From Anadara kagoshimensis (taxonomy: Eukaryota; Mollusca; Bivalvia; Arcoida; Arcidae): a stretch of 64,000 bases of DNA. A model generated the notes under the pieces. It did no database searches. It had not been told where the DNA came from and saw only the letters and a program-made list of their open reading frames with translations. Positions 49,301 to 58,903 of this stretch are shown here, in pieces (position 1 is the first letter of the stretch; each line of letters opens with the position of its first letter). Position numbers and translations under genes: made by a program. The stretch is taken from assembly GCA_021292105.1 (NCBI GenBank), contig CM037871.1, positions 37,563,854-37,627,853 of the forward strand. Direction: 5' to 3'.

Positions 49301-50593
49301 ATATTGTTTTAAATACAATAAAGAAAAATATTGAAAAATTTTCACGGACAAAAAAATGTTTAGAATTTGGTTTTAACATCAAAAGCAAGTTAAGGAGACC
49401 AACTAAGACCTACAATCATGATAGGTGGCCATTAGACATCATTATATACCTATTAACAATGTAATATATTTTTACATTTAAAGAAAATAAAATAAACAAT
49501 AAATACATTCTTTAAGGAATCGGTCAGTTAAATATTTCATAGTATTAGTATTTTATAATAAATGTATGAGTGATTTAATCAAATAAGTTAAAAGTATTTT
49601 GTTTGTATTTTGATTTAAGGTAAGTAGTTCTCCACCTACTACTTGTGATCTACCTACAGTAGTTAACTTCAGTACGGACCTGTCGAAAGTTAAACACTGA
49701 GCCAACGAAAGGTGGGTCAAAGCTTGGCTGTTGATTGGTTGAGACATGAACAGCTAGTGACTGAAAAGTTGCTGAGAGATAAATAGCATCTGCAGAGATA
49801 TAGTCTAACTAACGAGTAACAAAAGAAACTAGAACTGTCTCTTCCCTTGCCCCCAACATCTACAGTGGGTTTAATGTTTTGCTGTGACCTTGAACTTTCT
49901 GATATGACCTTGGTTTAAAGTCATGGCACACCTTTGGATCATATAGATTATTCTTGTGAAGTTTTATCCACAGCAATAATGAGATATTTCCCCAGACACA
50001 ATTTTACATTGAAGGACAGACAGACAGACAGACAGACATGGTGATTCCTCGATAGTCCCCTCAAACTAGTTTGCGAGGAATATATATAATGGACTGCTGA
50101 TTCAGTGCTAATTTGTTAGCTTACTCAGTTACTGTTAAATTTCTGACAGGCCTGTACTGTACCTACTTTTTAGTATTTATCAACTTATGGTAGTCATGTT
50201 TTTTAATATAAAGTAAGACCTAATTATAATGCCCCCTTGATAACTTTGCCACTTCACATATTACTGACACTACACCAGTTTGAAGTCCCCAAATCTTTAA
50301 ATCCATTTCTTCTATACCTCTCTTTATGAGCCTCCCTCAATGCATGGCCAAAACCAATTTTAATTCTATAATCTGACTAAATGAATAGTGACAATGAATT
50401 GATATTTTACTGTGGATTAACCAGAGCTCTCTCTCTTGAAACATAATACCCCTGTCAAGTTGGTTACAGACACCCAATTGCCATATGCTGAACATCACCT
50501 TGATATAATGTACAAGTATACTTAATATGAAGATTCTCTCTAAACACCTTGTGAGATATAACCCTGACAAAAATTTATAAGTTCAATACTTAC

Positions 50594-50699
50594 ATCGCAG
50601 AACAAATAGCTTTGGGATGAGCAAGACAAAATTGTGGAGTACATTTTGGACGGCATCTCTTTCTTCTGATAATAGGTGCATCTTGTACTTGGGCAGGAA
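50594..50699 (-). CDS. Inverted copy of exon 2, intact frame
   Basis: 106 bases on the minus strand between tttttgtag and GCGAT|gtaagt. Joined after exon 1 (phase 1) it gives 36 residues starting VPAQVQDAPIIRRKRC and ending KAICSAI across the exon 3 junction. Using exon 1 with the right-arm exons, the predicted protein is 220 residues long and unbroken. Confidence 0.85.
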
Positions 50700-52828
50700 C
50701 TACAAAAAGTAAAAAACAGGTAACTTTATAATTAAATGTCAACAATGAAATGATTGCAAGTCCTGTCTGAAAAACACTGAAGTTATATAATGAAACAGCC
50801 CAAGGTCAAGGTCAGCCATCTTCAATATCTGTAATATGTTCCATTATGTATCAAGTTTCAGTTTCCTTATATATAGTTTTATATATACAGTAAAACCTCA
50901 TTATAATGCCCCTCGATAACTTTGCCACCTCGCTTATCGCCACACTATTTTGAAGTCCCAAAATCCATTTTGTTTATGTTTTTCTTTATCCGCTTCCCTC
51001 AATTTATCGCCAAACCCCTTTATAATGCCAAAATTTGACTGAACAAATGGTGGCGATGAATTGAGGTTTTACTGTATAAGAAATCTTACAAAAAAGGGCG
51101 AAATGCAACAGCCAAACCAGAACTCAAACCTGGGAACTTCCCAATACTAGTGGGAGGCTCTTCCAAATGACCTACCCGGCCATTCACCAACTTCAGTATA
51201 CCAAACAAAGACCTCACAACAGATATCTTGCATATACTAGGAGAGACAAACAAACTTAAATGGTCAGCAATCATTTTTCAAAAGAGTATTTTCATTTTGA
51301 AAAAAAAAACTATAAAGAGATAAAAAAGAACCTTTGCACTATCTGTACTATGATTTTAATTTTAACTTAAATTTTATGAGTGCTAAAATTATCAGGATGT
51401 CAAAAACAAACCATTAGGACCCAATAATGAACCATTTAGTTAACCATAATGGTTTTTGATACAACCATGTTCATTATTCAAAAATGCTTAGTTTTGAACT
51501 CTATATAAATCAAATCCATTTACATTTTGCCTGTGATAGTCCTCGCTAAGCAAAGTGGTCTAAAATTCTAGCTTACGGTTCAGCGTTTCTTGTCACCTAG
51601 GTTCAGACCATGCTATGGTAGATCCTAGTTTGTCAAGTCAGTAGTTCCTTACAGGTACTCTAATTTTCTCCACCATTTCTAAACATATCACCTCAATATA
51701 AGATTCGGGGCATAAAGCACTTTTCCAAATAACCATAAACAGGGTTTTCCCTCAATTTTGGAAACTTGGGGACTAATGGACAAATGGCTCCATATCATAT
51801 ACAATTTTCAGGGATGGTCTGGAGATTAATATTTCTGGATCCCCAGTGTGATCAAGATTGTGCCATCACAGACACATCCAAAGAAATTTTAAGGGACGTT
51901 TATAACAAAAATGCTTCAAAAATTATACAATGTTTCATGTGCCATGATGGAAACCCTGTACAGTAAAACCTTGATTCATTGCCACCATTTGTTCATAAAA
52001 CATAAACAAAATGAATTTTGGGACTTCAAAATAGTGTGGCAATAAACGAGGTGGCAATTTATCGAGGGGCATTATAACGAAGCTTTAGTGTATATAAAAG
52101 ACCTAAATGAAATGATACCAGTTGAACTTCTAATTTCAATTTGTTCAAATGGTTAGACATCTTAATGATAAAAATATAAAATATTAATAGTATTAGATAA
52201 GTGGGTCAATATCTGTTTTGTAACACCTGTAATCTCTGATAATAATAGATCTTGATATAAAACTTATACAGAAAATTAATGATATTCAGAGATTAGAATT
52301 GCGTCATGACTGAAAGTCAATATTTTCTCACCCACGGACAAAGTTTTTTTCCTGCCATTCCTGTCGATTTTCTAAAGTAGATTTCTCTATCCCACGCAAG
52401 AGTGGTAAAACTTTTCCCAACCCTTTACATCACAACCACTTACGACAACTAAACTAATGGCATCATTTTCGTTATTTACACATAAGCAATAACATTCACA
52501 TATTAAAATCACATCATGACTGAAAGTCAATATTTTCTTATCAACGGACGACATTTTTCTGTGACATTCCAGTCAATTTTTTGATATGGAAGTTCTCAAT
52601 TCCACACAAGGGAGAGATCAACTTTTTCAACCATAATGTGACAACCATGCACACACACTGATCTAAACTGATGGTGTCATTATCATAAATTACATATAAA
52701 TAAATGACATTCAGAGATTGGAATCATGTGATGTCAATCATTATCCCAAATATAGCAGAATACATGTAGTCCAAGTTCTTAAAAGTCAGATTTAGAGAAA
52801 ATAATAATTGAAAATACTGGTATCTTAC

Positions 52829-53828
52829 NNNNNNNNNNNNNNNNNNNNNNNNNNNNNNNNNNNNNNNNNNNNNNNNNNNNNNNNNNNNNNNNNNNNNNNN
52901 NNNNNNNNNNNNNNNNNNNNNNNNNNNNNNNNNNNNNNNNNNNNNNNNNNNNNNNNNNNNNNNNNNNNNNNNNNNNNNNNNNNNNNNNNNNNNNNNNNNN
53001 NNNNNNNNNNNNNNNNNNNNNNNNNNNNNNNNNNNNNNNNNNNNNNNNNNNNNNNNNNNNNNNNNNNNNNNNNNNNNNNNNNNNNNNNNNNNNNNNNNNN
53101 NNNNNNNNNNNNNNNNNNNNNNNNNNNNNNNNNNNNNNNNNNNNNNNNNNNNNNNNNNNNNNNNNNNNNNNNNNNNNNNNNNNNNNNNNNNNNNNNNNNN
53201 NNNNNNNNNNNNNNNNNNNNNNNNNNNNNNNNNNNNNNNNNNNNNNNNNNNNNNNNNNNNNNNNNNNNNNNNNNNNNNNNNNNNNNNNNNNNNNNNNNNN
53301 NNNNNNNNNNNNNNNNNNNNNNNNNNNNNNNNNNNNNNNNNNNNNNNNNNNNNNNNNNNNNNNNNNNNNNNNNNNNNNNNNNNNNNNNNNNNNNNNNNNN
53401 NNNNNNNNNNNNNNNNNNNNNNNNNNNNNNNNNNNNNNNNNNNNNNNNNNNNNNNNNNNNNNNNNNNNNNNNNNNNNNNNNNNNNNNNNNNNNNNNNNNN
53501 NNNNNNNNNNNNNNNNNNNNNNNNNNNNNNNNNNNNNNNNNNNNNNNNNNNNNNNNNNNNNNNNNNNNNNNNNNNNNNNNNNNNNNNNNNNNNNNNNNNN
53601 NNNNNNNNNNNNNNNNNNNNNNNNNNNNNNNNNNNNNNNNNNNNNNNNNNNNNNNNNNNNNNNNNNNNNNNNNNNNNNNNNNNNNNNNNNNNNNNNNNNN
53701 NNNNNNNNNNNNNNNNNNNNNNNNNNNNNNNNNNNNNNNNNNNNNNNNNNNNNNNNNNNNNNNNNNNNNNNNNNNNNNNNNNNNNNNNNNNNNNNNNNNN
53801 NNNNNNNNNNNNNNNNNNNNNNNNNNNN
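52829..53828. other. Assembly gap, exactly 1000 N
   Basis: A run of N from 52829 to 53828. The round length indicates a placeholder of unknown true size. Sequence on the right is unrelated to the DNA outside the left arm, so this is a scaffold join. ORFs spanning it are artefacts. Confidence 0.99.
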
Positions 53829-54480
53829 TTTTCATTGTTTTATTAACACTAGCACGCATACACCCATGCTCAAGCGCGCGATAACGCAAAATTTGTTTTT
53901 TTTTTTAATATTTTGTTTTTTTAATCAAGGCCTTGAAGTATACAAAAATGTATGTAACGTTGCTGGCGTGAGCGTTAAATATACAATTTTTTATGCAATT
54001 TGATACACTTGCATCTGCATATATTCTGTTTGACAGTATATACGGTTGACGAATTAAAAACTATAAGGAGTAATAAAGCAATAAATGCATTATATAACGC
54101 AAAAAGGCGTTATAAGGCGAATTCAGAGGCCTAATAACCCAAAATGCATTATACTAATTCGCCATGGCAGATTGGTTTTATTTTTACATTGTCCACTATA
54201 TGCCTTCGTAGCATCCTTAGTACAAGTACATGTAATATTTAATATGTACAGTTATGGGATATGGGGTCCACAAGGGGAACTTTAGATGGGACTTTTATTT
54301 CATACGAACTGTCTATTAAATGCTGCAAGAGATAGTTGGCATCACCTTTAGGTGAGCAATAGGGCCCTTGGTCCTCTTATTCATGTTATGTCATGGTATT
54401 AAATCTAAATATGAGGTTGAAAAGAAGGTCTGTCTTATTTACTTATTATTCTAGAACTAACAGCTTTTTTTCGTTTTTAA
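53829..54480. other. Post-gap spacer with an element remnant
   Basis: AT-rich DNA with an inverted motif (aatgcattat at 54086 and 54142, near ataacgc and ggcgttataaggc). A pearl-like 3' end remnant lies at 54341-54382 (aggtgagcaatagggcccttgg, then cctctta). No gene was recognised. Confidence 0.55.
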
Positions 54481-54870
54481 TAGGGGGTCGACGGAAGAAC
54501 CAACAGCAGTTCTGAAAGCAATTCAAAACACTTTTGTCACAGGGAGGAAGCTGGACTGTATTATGGACAATCAACATTTGGAAGGCGAAACAAACGCAAT
54601 TTTTTTGGTAGAACCACAATATTCGATGACGCTGTTAGAGAAATGGAATTGGCCAGTAACATCAACTTACCTTAGAGGTTACCTTCTATGGAGAACAGAG
54701 TGCAGACTTTGGAGGGCCGAGAAAAGAATTTTTCAGGTTAATAATCAAAGAAATAAACGAAAGAATGATCGATGTTGACCAAACAGGAAAAATAGTATTG
54801 AAGTATAACCGGGCATTAATAGAGAATAAAGGCTACTATGTTGCCGGATTATTAACAGGTCATCAGGTCA
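54481..54870 (+). pseudogene. HECT-type E3 ligase-like fragment, frameshifted
   Basis: Read in three successive frames, the segment gives STEEPTAVLKAIQNTF, then FGRTTIFDDAVREMELASN, then VTFYGEQSADFGGPRKEFF and YNRALIENKGYYVAGLL. This order (DDAVREM helix, V-F-GE-x4-D-GGPrrEFF, then N..L...YY..G) is the N-lobe start of a HECT domain of the kind found in G2E3-like proteins. Shifts fall in the T7 run near 54600 and at 54670-54680. The catalytic Cys of the C-lobe is absent. An AG acceptor-like ttttaatag precedes it. It could be a captured gene piece or a decayed gene; indel errors are also possible. Confidence 0.6.
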
Positions 54871-55394
54871 TATTACCCCCACAACTTTCAGCTGAGTTTG
54901 TTTCTGAACCCCACACCAGAAAAGTTGTAGGTAGAGGTGTTAATAAATCAGCACCACCAATTGCCACAGTTATGTGGACACAAATGACATTTAGATCTAG
55001 TGATCAGTTCGTACCCAATCACTTTGTTCCCCTAATGAAACTTGGTTCTGAGACCACACCGACTGAAACTATCGTTATCAATGATAGCAACGTCGACTCA
55101 ATTTGTGACGTAAATACGTCCGGTATCATGCACGTTGACGAAATTTTGGATGACGACAAACAAATTGACGTTGCGCATGATGTAACTCTGGACGACGACA
55201 AACAAATTGACGCGACAGATGATATAACTCTGGATGACGACAAACAAATTGACGCAACAAATGATATAACTTTGTATTACGACAAACAAACTGACGCAAC
55301 AAATGATATAACTTTGGATGACGACAAACAAACTGACGCAACAAATGATATACTTTGGATGACGACAAACAAACTGACGCAACAAATGATATAA
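54765..55394 (+). CDS. HECT-tail / MULE N-terminal ORF with acidic 14-residue repeats
   Basis: A 209-codon frame. The first part completes the HECT-like fragment. From about residue 60 it reads as the N-terminal region of MULE proteins (MWTQMTFRSSDQFVPNHFV). Then come 14-residue repeats DDDKQ(I/T)DATNDITL from 55149. The frame is lost in the fifth repeat (gatatactt for gatataactt). The join between HECT-like and MULE-like parts is in frame near residue 35, which may be a real fusion or chance. Confidence 0.55.
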   Translation: MIDVDQTGKIVLKYNRALIENKGYYVAGLLTGHQVILPPQLSAEFVSEPHTRKVVGRGVNKSAPPIATVMWTQMTFRSSDQFVPNHFVPLMKLGSETTPTETIVINDSNVDSICDVNTSGIMHVDEILDDDKQIDVAHDVTLDDDKQIDATDDITLDDDKQIDATNDITLYYDKQTDATNDITLDDDKQTDATNDILWMTTNKLTQQMI

Positions 55395-55484
55395 CTTTGG
55401 ATGACGACAAACAAACTGACGCAACAAATGATATAACTTTGGATGACGACAAACAAACTGACGCAACAAATGATAACTTTGGAT
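55149..55484 (+). repeat. 42-bp coding minisatellite (eight units)
   Basis: Eight units of gatgacgacaaacaaactg plus acgcaacaaatgatataact, each 14 codons. A 1-base loss in unit 5 and a 2-base loss in the last unit shift the frame. Substitutions between units 1-4 are mostly replacement changes (I/T, V/A, N/D), while units 5-8 are nearly identical, showing recent expansion. Confidence 0.93.
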
Positions 55485-56388
55485 GACCGCACTGATTCGA
55501 TGACTGAAGAATTTAATACCGAATACAGTGGGAAACTGACAAATTCTTTTTTAGACACTGACACCTTAGTAACGTTACTGAAATCAGCAAATATAGAATC
55601 TGTTTTAGACGACATACCAAACGGTAAAAAAGACAACATATATTTTCTTGTGAAAAACACAGCAAATGTTCGCAATAAAGACAGTAAAAAGAAGTCTTCT
55701 TTTCCCGACGATTGCGGTACATGGGACTCCTCTACAGGGACATCGCCTACATTTACTTATTTGGTCCTCCCTAATGGGAACTTCAAAAAAATTAAATGTA
55801 AGAAAGGGGGAGCATTACTTTGAACGTAAAAGTAAGGGAAAACGTGTATGACATTTTGGAACCACAGCCATTTCAATCTGACATTTTACAAATTCATCGG
55901 TATTACACCATGTTAAAGGCAGACAAGTCATACAAAAAACGAATATCTTGGTTAGGTTTGGGAGGGGTCAGTGACATTGCCATTGTTGAATACCTTGGTT
56001 CATTTCCAGGCTTAGTTCCTCATGGTAACTCTAAACATAAAAACGAATATGTTAGAACACCAGCTGTTGTTATGGATGAAATGTCGCAACTGCTGAAATG
56101 TAAAAAACCTGGGTGGTATACAATGAGCTGACTGTAAAGTATGACGAATTAAGTGGACCAACCGGACGTAAACAGGTTTATGACAAGAAACGTTATGACA
56201 ACAAGAAACAAAATCATCAAAATCGACAAAATGTAGCCGATAATGTTGCTGCTGCATTAGAAAACATGTTGACGGACGAAGACAGCATAGTGCGATCAAT
56301 TATACGTGACAAAGGCAAAGCCCCCTGTACTATATTGTACAATGACGAACAAATTACGGACTTGAAAAATTATGCTGTCGTGGATTAA
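55443..56388 (+). pseudogene. MULE transposase, middle region in shifted frames
   Basis: Consecutive frames 55443-55823, 55666-55851 (short piece), 55820-56131 and 56113-56388 carry collinear MULE protein segments: FPDDCGTWDSSTGTSPT, GEHYFERKSKGK, VYDILEPQPFQSD, RISWLGLGGVSD, VPHGNSKHKNEYVRTPAVV, VYNELTVKYDELSG and APCTILYNDEQITDL. Each junction needs a 1-2 base change, several at homopolymers (G5 at 55806, A4 at 55840). The collinearity shows a single former ORF. Whether the shifts are real or consensus errors cannot be settled here, but the right-hand ORF is clean. Confidence 0.7.
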
Positions 56389-57350
56389 GTATATTAGGTA
56401 TTGACAAAACGTTTAATCTTTGTGACATGCATGTAACTGTGACCTGTTTTAAACATACATCGGTTGTAAAGGAATCGACAAAGGAATACCCAATATTCCT
56501 AGGACCAGTGTTTTTGCATGACAATAGCGACTTTGAAAGTTACTCCAATTTTTTCAATCATCTCAAAATTAAATTAGCAGACGAAGACACGACGACATTA
56601 GTAATAGGCAGTGATAAAGAAATGGCACTGGTTAATTCGGTGAAATCAGCTTTCCCGCAAGCAAGTCATATTTTGTGCTACAGACATTTAAGACAAAACA
56701 CAAAACAGAAATTGACAGATGACGCAGTTGACAAGAAAGAGAGAACTGACATATTAAACAAGATTTTTGGAGAAGACGGCCTAATTGACGCAGATGACAG
56801 TATTTGTTTTGAAATGAAGTCTAACGAACTAATCAAAAATGCACAGACAGTTTCTGGAAAGTTTATTAATTACTTTCAGAAAAAACTTTTGCCAAATCTA
56901 AAAACAAAACGGACGGAAACAAACGCTATAGTTTCACTTGACAGACGTTGGACTAACAATAACTGTGAGTCAATGAACCATATTCGTAAACAATTGACGG
57001 ACTGGAAATCAAAGTCATTGGTTCAGATTGTAGACTTGATTGACGGACTTATTAAAACCCAATACAAAGACTTGAGACGTTCAATAGTATCAACTGGTCA
57101 GTTTCTCCTTTATGACACGCACAAACATTTCGGTGTCAACAGATCTGTGTGGGCGTCAAAAACGACCGACGAACGGAACAGACATTATAAGAAATTCAGA
57201 ACATATGTCCCAAAAGACAAAAAGACAGTAACTTCCACTGATGGACAAACTGTTGTAGTGGCACCAAGGACACACGGGAAGAAAATTGGACAAAGAAAGC
57301 GAAAAGTAAACGAACGGACTGTTTCGACAAAAAAGATAAAAACTGAGTAA
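56346..57350 (+). CDS. MULE transposase catalytic domain (Mutator superfamily)
   Basis: An open frame of 334 codons after the stop at 56343. It contains LGIDKTFNLCDMHVTVTCF (first catalytic Asp at 56403-56405), YPIFLGPVFLHD, LVIGSDKEMALVNSV (second Asp at 56613-56615), HILCYRHLRQN (the C-x2-H typical of MULEs) and WTNNNCESMNH (Glu at 56967-56969). That is a complete D-D-E triad of the RNase-H fold. The C-terminus is basic (KKIGQRKRK), a likely nuclear localisation signal. It cuts and joins transposon ends. The first in-frame ATG is 56427, after the first Asp, so the functional start must lie upstream through the shifts. The stop at 57348 is 11 bases before the 118-bp repeats. Confidence 0.85.
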   Translation, partial: RTNYGLEKLCCRGLSILGIDKTFNLCDMHVTVTCFKHTSVVKESTKEYPIFLGPVFLHDNSDFESYSNFFNHLKIKLADEDTTTLVIGSDKEMALVNSVKSAFPQASHILCYRHLRQNTKQKLTDDAVDKKERTDILNKIFGEDGLIDADDSICFEMKSNELIKNAQTVSGKFINYFQKKLLPNLKTKRTETNAIVSLDRRWTNNNCESMNHIRKQLTDWKSKSLVQIVDLIDGLIKTQYKDLRRSIVSTGQFLLYDTHKHFGVNRSVWASKTTDERNRHYKKFRTYVPKDKKTVTSTDGQTVVVAPRTHGKKIGQRKRKVNERTVSTKKIKTE

Positions 57351-57360
57351 ACGTGATGAT

Positions 57361-57928
57361 AGTATGGTTGATTCTAAAGAGTTGTGATGCTGTTCCCAGC
57401 CGGGACATGTGCCATTTTGGTGTAAATCCAACTACTAGGTTTCGACTATACAATTTTAACTCATTTTTCATTAATGTCAGTATGGTTAATTCCAAAGAGT
57501 TGTGATGCTGTTCCCAGCCGGGACATGCGCCATTTTGGTGTAAATCCAACTACTAGGTTTCGACTATACAATTTTAACTCATTTTTCATTAATGTCAGTA
57601 TGGTTAATTCCAAAGAGTTGTGATGCTGTTCCCAGCCGGGACATGCGCCATTTTGGTGTAAATCCAACTACTAGGTTTCGACTATACAATTTTAACTCAT
57701 TTTTCATTAATGTCAGTATGGTTAATTCCAAAGAGTTGTGATGCTGTTCCCAGCCGGGACATGTGCCATTTTGGTGTAAATCCAACTACTAGGTTTCGAC
57801 TATACAATTTTAACTCATTTTTCATTAATGTCAGTATGGTTAATTCCAAAGAGTTGTGATGCTGTTCCCAGCCGGGACATGCGCCATTTTGGTGTAAATC
57901 CAACTACTAGGTTGCGACTATACATTTT
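57361..57928. repeat. 118-bp tandem array, about 4.8 units
   Basis: Units start at agtatggtt at 57361, 57479, 57597, 57715 and 57833, each 118 bases. The first unit differs most (gttgattctaaag for gttaattccaaag); the others are nearly identical. Each contains ttcccagccgggacatg. Minus-strand ORFs of 68 residues repeat with the array and are not genes. The array directly follows the transposase stop and may be subterminal DNA of the MULE. Confidence 0.96.
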
Positions 57929-58228
57929 TTTAGTTCTTTTCATTTAAATATTTTTGTATAGTAGATTATTTACTTAGCATTATTACCATTATTTCTTCTT
58001 TAATATATGACAGTAATTTATGTTTCTTTATTTCTTATCATCATTATTTTTCTTATTATTATAGGCCTTATTTTACTCAATTATTAAATTTATCTTTTTT
58101 TCTTATTATCATTATTTTTTCTTAATAATAATAATTTATTACAATCATTATTATTATTATTATTATTTATTATTATTATTTTTTTTTGAATATTTTTCAA
58201 AAATCAATATAATCATTATAGTGAGTAG
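57929..58228. other. T-rich and (TTA)n-rich spacer
   Basis: Low-complexity ATT/TTA repeats, densest at 58125-58190. No gene was seen. Confidence 0.8.
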
Positions 58229-58399
58229 AATTCAAACTGTCAGCGAGTATGGGATGCTGATTGTCAGTTGGGCGAATGTGATAGCTTGGGTGCTTACGTA
58301 TGGTTTATTGTTCCTGGAGTTAGGGATGCTAGAGGGCGGGGAAGAGGCGTGAATGTTTTAAGTAGTGAGGAGATACTCACCAAGTCTGGCGGTATATAA
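58229..58399 (+). CDS. C-terminal piece of an unidentified ORF upstream of NADAR
   Basis: After a TAG at 58226-58228 the frame is open for 56 codons to TAA at 58397-58399. It reads SNCQRVWDADCQLGECDSL, then AYVWFIVPGVRD, then an RGRGRG run and ILTKSGGI. There is no ATG in frame, so it is either an exon (an AG precedes it) or the preserved end of a longer ORF. It shares strand and the G-rich, C-poor composition of the next two ORFs and ends 78 bases before the NADAR ATG. I do not recognise a family. Confidence 0.4.
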   Translation, partial: NSNCQRVWDADCQLGECDSLGAYVWFIVPGVRDARGRGRGVNVLSSEEILTKSGGI

Positions 58400-58477
58400 T
58401 GAGTGTATCATGTGTACATTTCCAATAGTTAAATTATTTTATTATATTGTTTTTGAAGTTTGTGTTATAAGTGTAGT

Positions 58478-58903
58478 ATGGCAGGTGATAGGATATATTT
58501 TAAGGGAGAGAGGAGTGTTTTGTCGAACTTTTATGACTGTGATTTAGAATACAACGGACGGCGATTTTCAAGTGTAGAACATTGTTACCAGTTTTGTAAG
58601 GCCGAGGTGTGTGAATATTCAAACATTGGAGACGAGATATTGTGTAGTGGTAGTGGTAGAGAGGCTAAGTTACTGTCAAAAGGGATTGTGTGTAATGACA
58701 AGTGGAATAGAGAGAGATTGATTCTGATGGAACAGTTATTGAGTTTAAAGTTTGATCAAGTGCGTGTGTTTAGAGAGGAACTGTTAGGAACTGGTGAGCG
58801 TAATTTAATTCATAATGTGGCCGATACGTTTTGGGGAAGTGGTTTTGACGGAAAAGGCGAAAATGTGTTTGGAGTGATGCTAATGAGATTGAGAGATGCG
58901 TAA
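58478..58903 (+). CDS. NADAR-domain (YbiA-like) protein
   Basis: 141 residues from the ATG at 58478; this start is chosen because the domain begins at once (GDRIYFKG). NADAR signatures in order: VLSNFY (14-19), FSSVEHCYQFCKA (30-42), the W76 region, MEQLLSLKF (84-92), LLGTGERNLI (102-111), DTFWGSG (116-122) and GENVFG (127-132). NADAR proteins act on ADP-ribose-linked or riboflavin-pathway N-glycosides. The position after LLGTG..NLI is usually acidic in relatives I recall (LIE/LVE) but is His112 here, so activity is uncertain. The whole domain fills the protein. The ORF has no disruptions, in contrast to the MULE, and is G-rich on this strand. It overlaps the next ORF by 8 bases. Confidence 0.85.
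   Translation: MAGDRIYFKGERSVLSNFYDCDLEYNGRRFSSVEHCYQFCKAEVCEYSNIGDEILCSGSGREAKLLSKGIVCNDKWNRERLILMEQLLSLKFDQVRVFREELLGTGERNLIHNVADTFWGSGFDGKGENVFGVMLMRLRDA

Larger units (their letters stand above)
35885..52828 (-). repeat. Right arm of giant inverted repeat
   Basis: This 16,944-bp arm is the inverted copy of 18802-35854, carrying exons 4, 3 and 2 of the IGFBP-like gene in minus orientation plus inverted copies of all repeats listed for the left arm. Where exons 2 and 3 differ from the left arm, this copy has the intact reading frame. It stops at the first N of the gap. Confidence 0.97.

Noticed and set aside
18802-52828. Interpretation of the inverted repeat as the two ends of one giant transposon
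   Set aside because: The arms contain ordinary host exons and nested SINEs, the centre is only 30 bp, and no terminal or target-duplication signature is visible.
52808-53889. Long ORFs of about 355 codons on both strands
   Set aside because: They consist of the N run; not real sequence.
55019-55675. Minus-strand Ser/Cys/Val-rich repeat ORFs
   Set aside because: Antisense shadow of the 42-bp coding repeat.
57156-57903. Repeated minus-strand ORFs of 68-117 residues
   Set aside because: They recur with the 118-bp array and overlap the MULE 3' end; no domain or start context.
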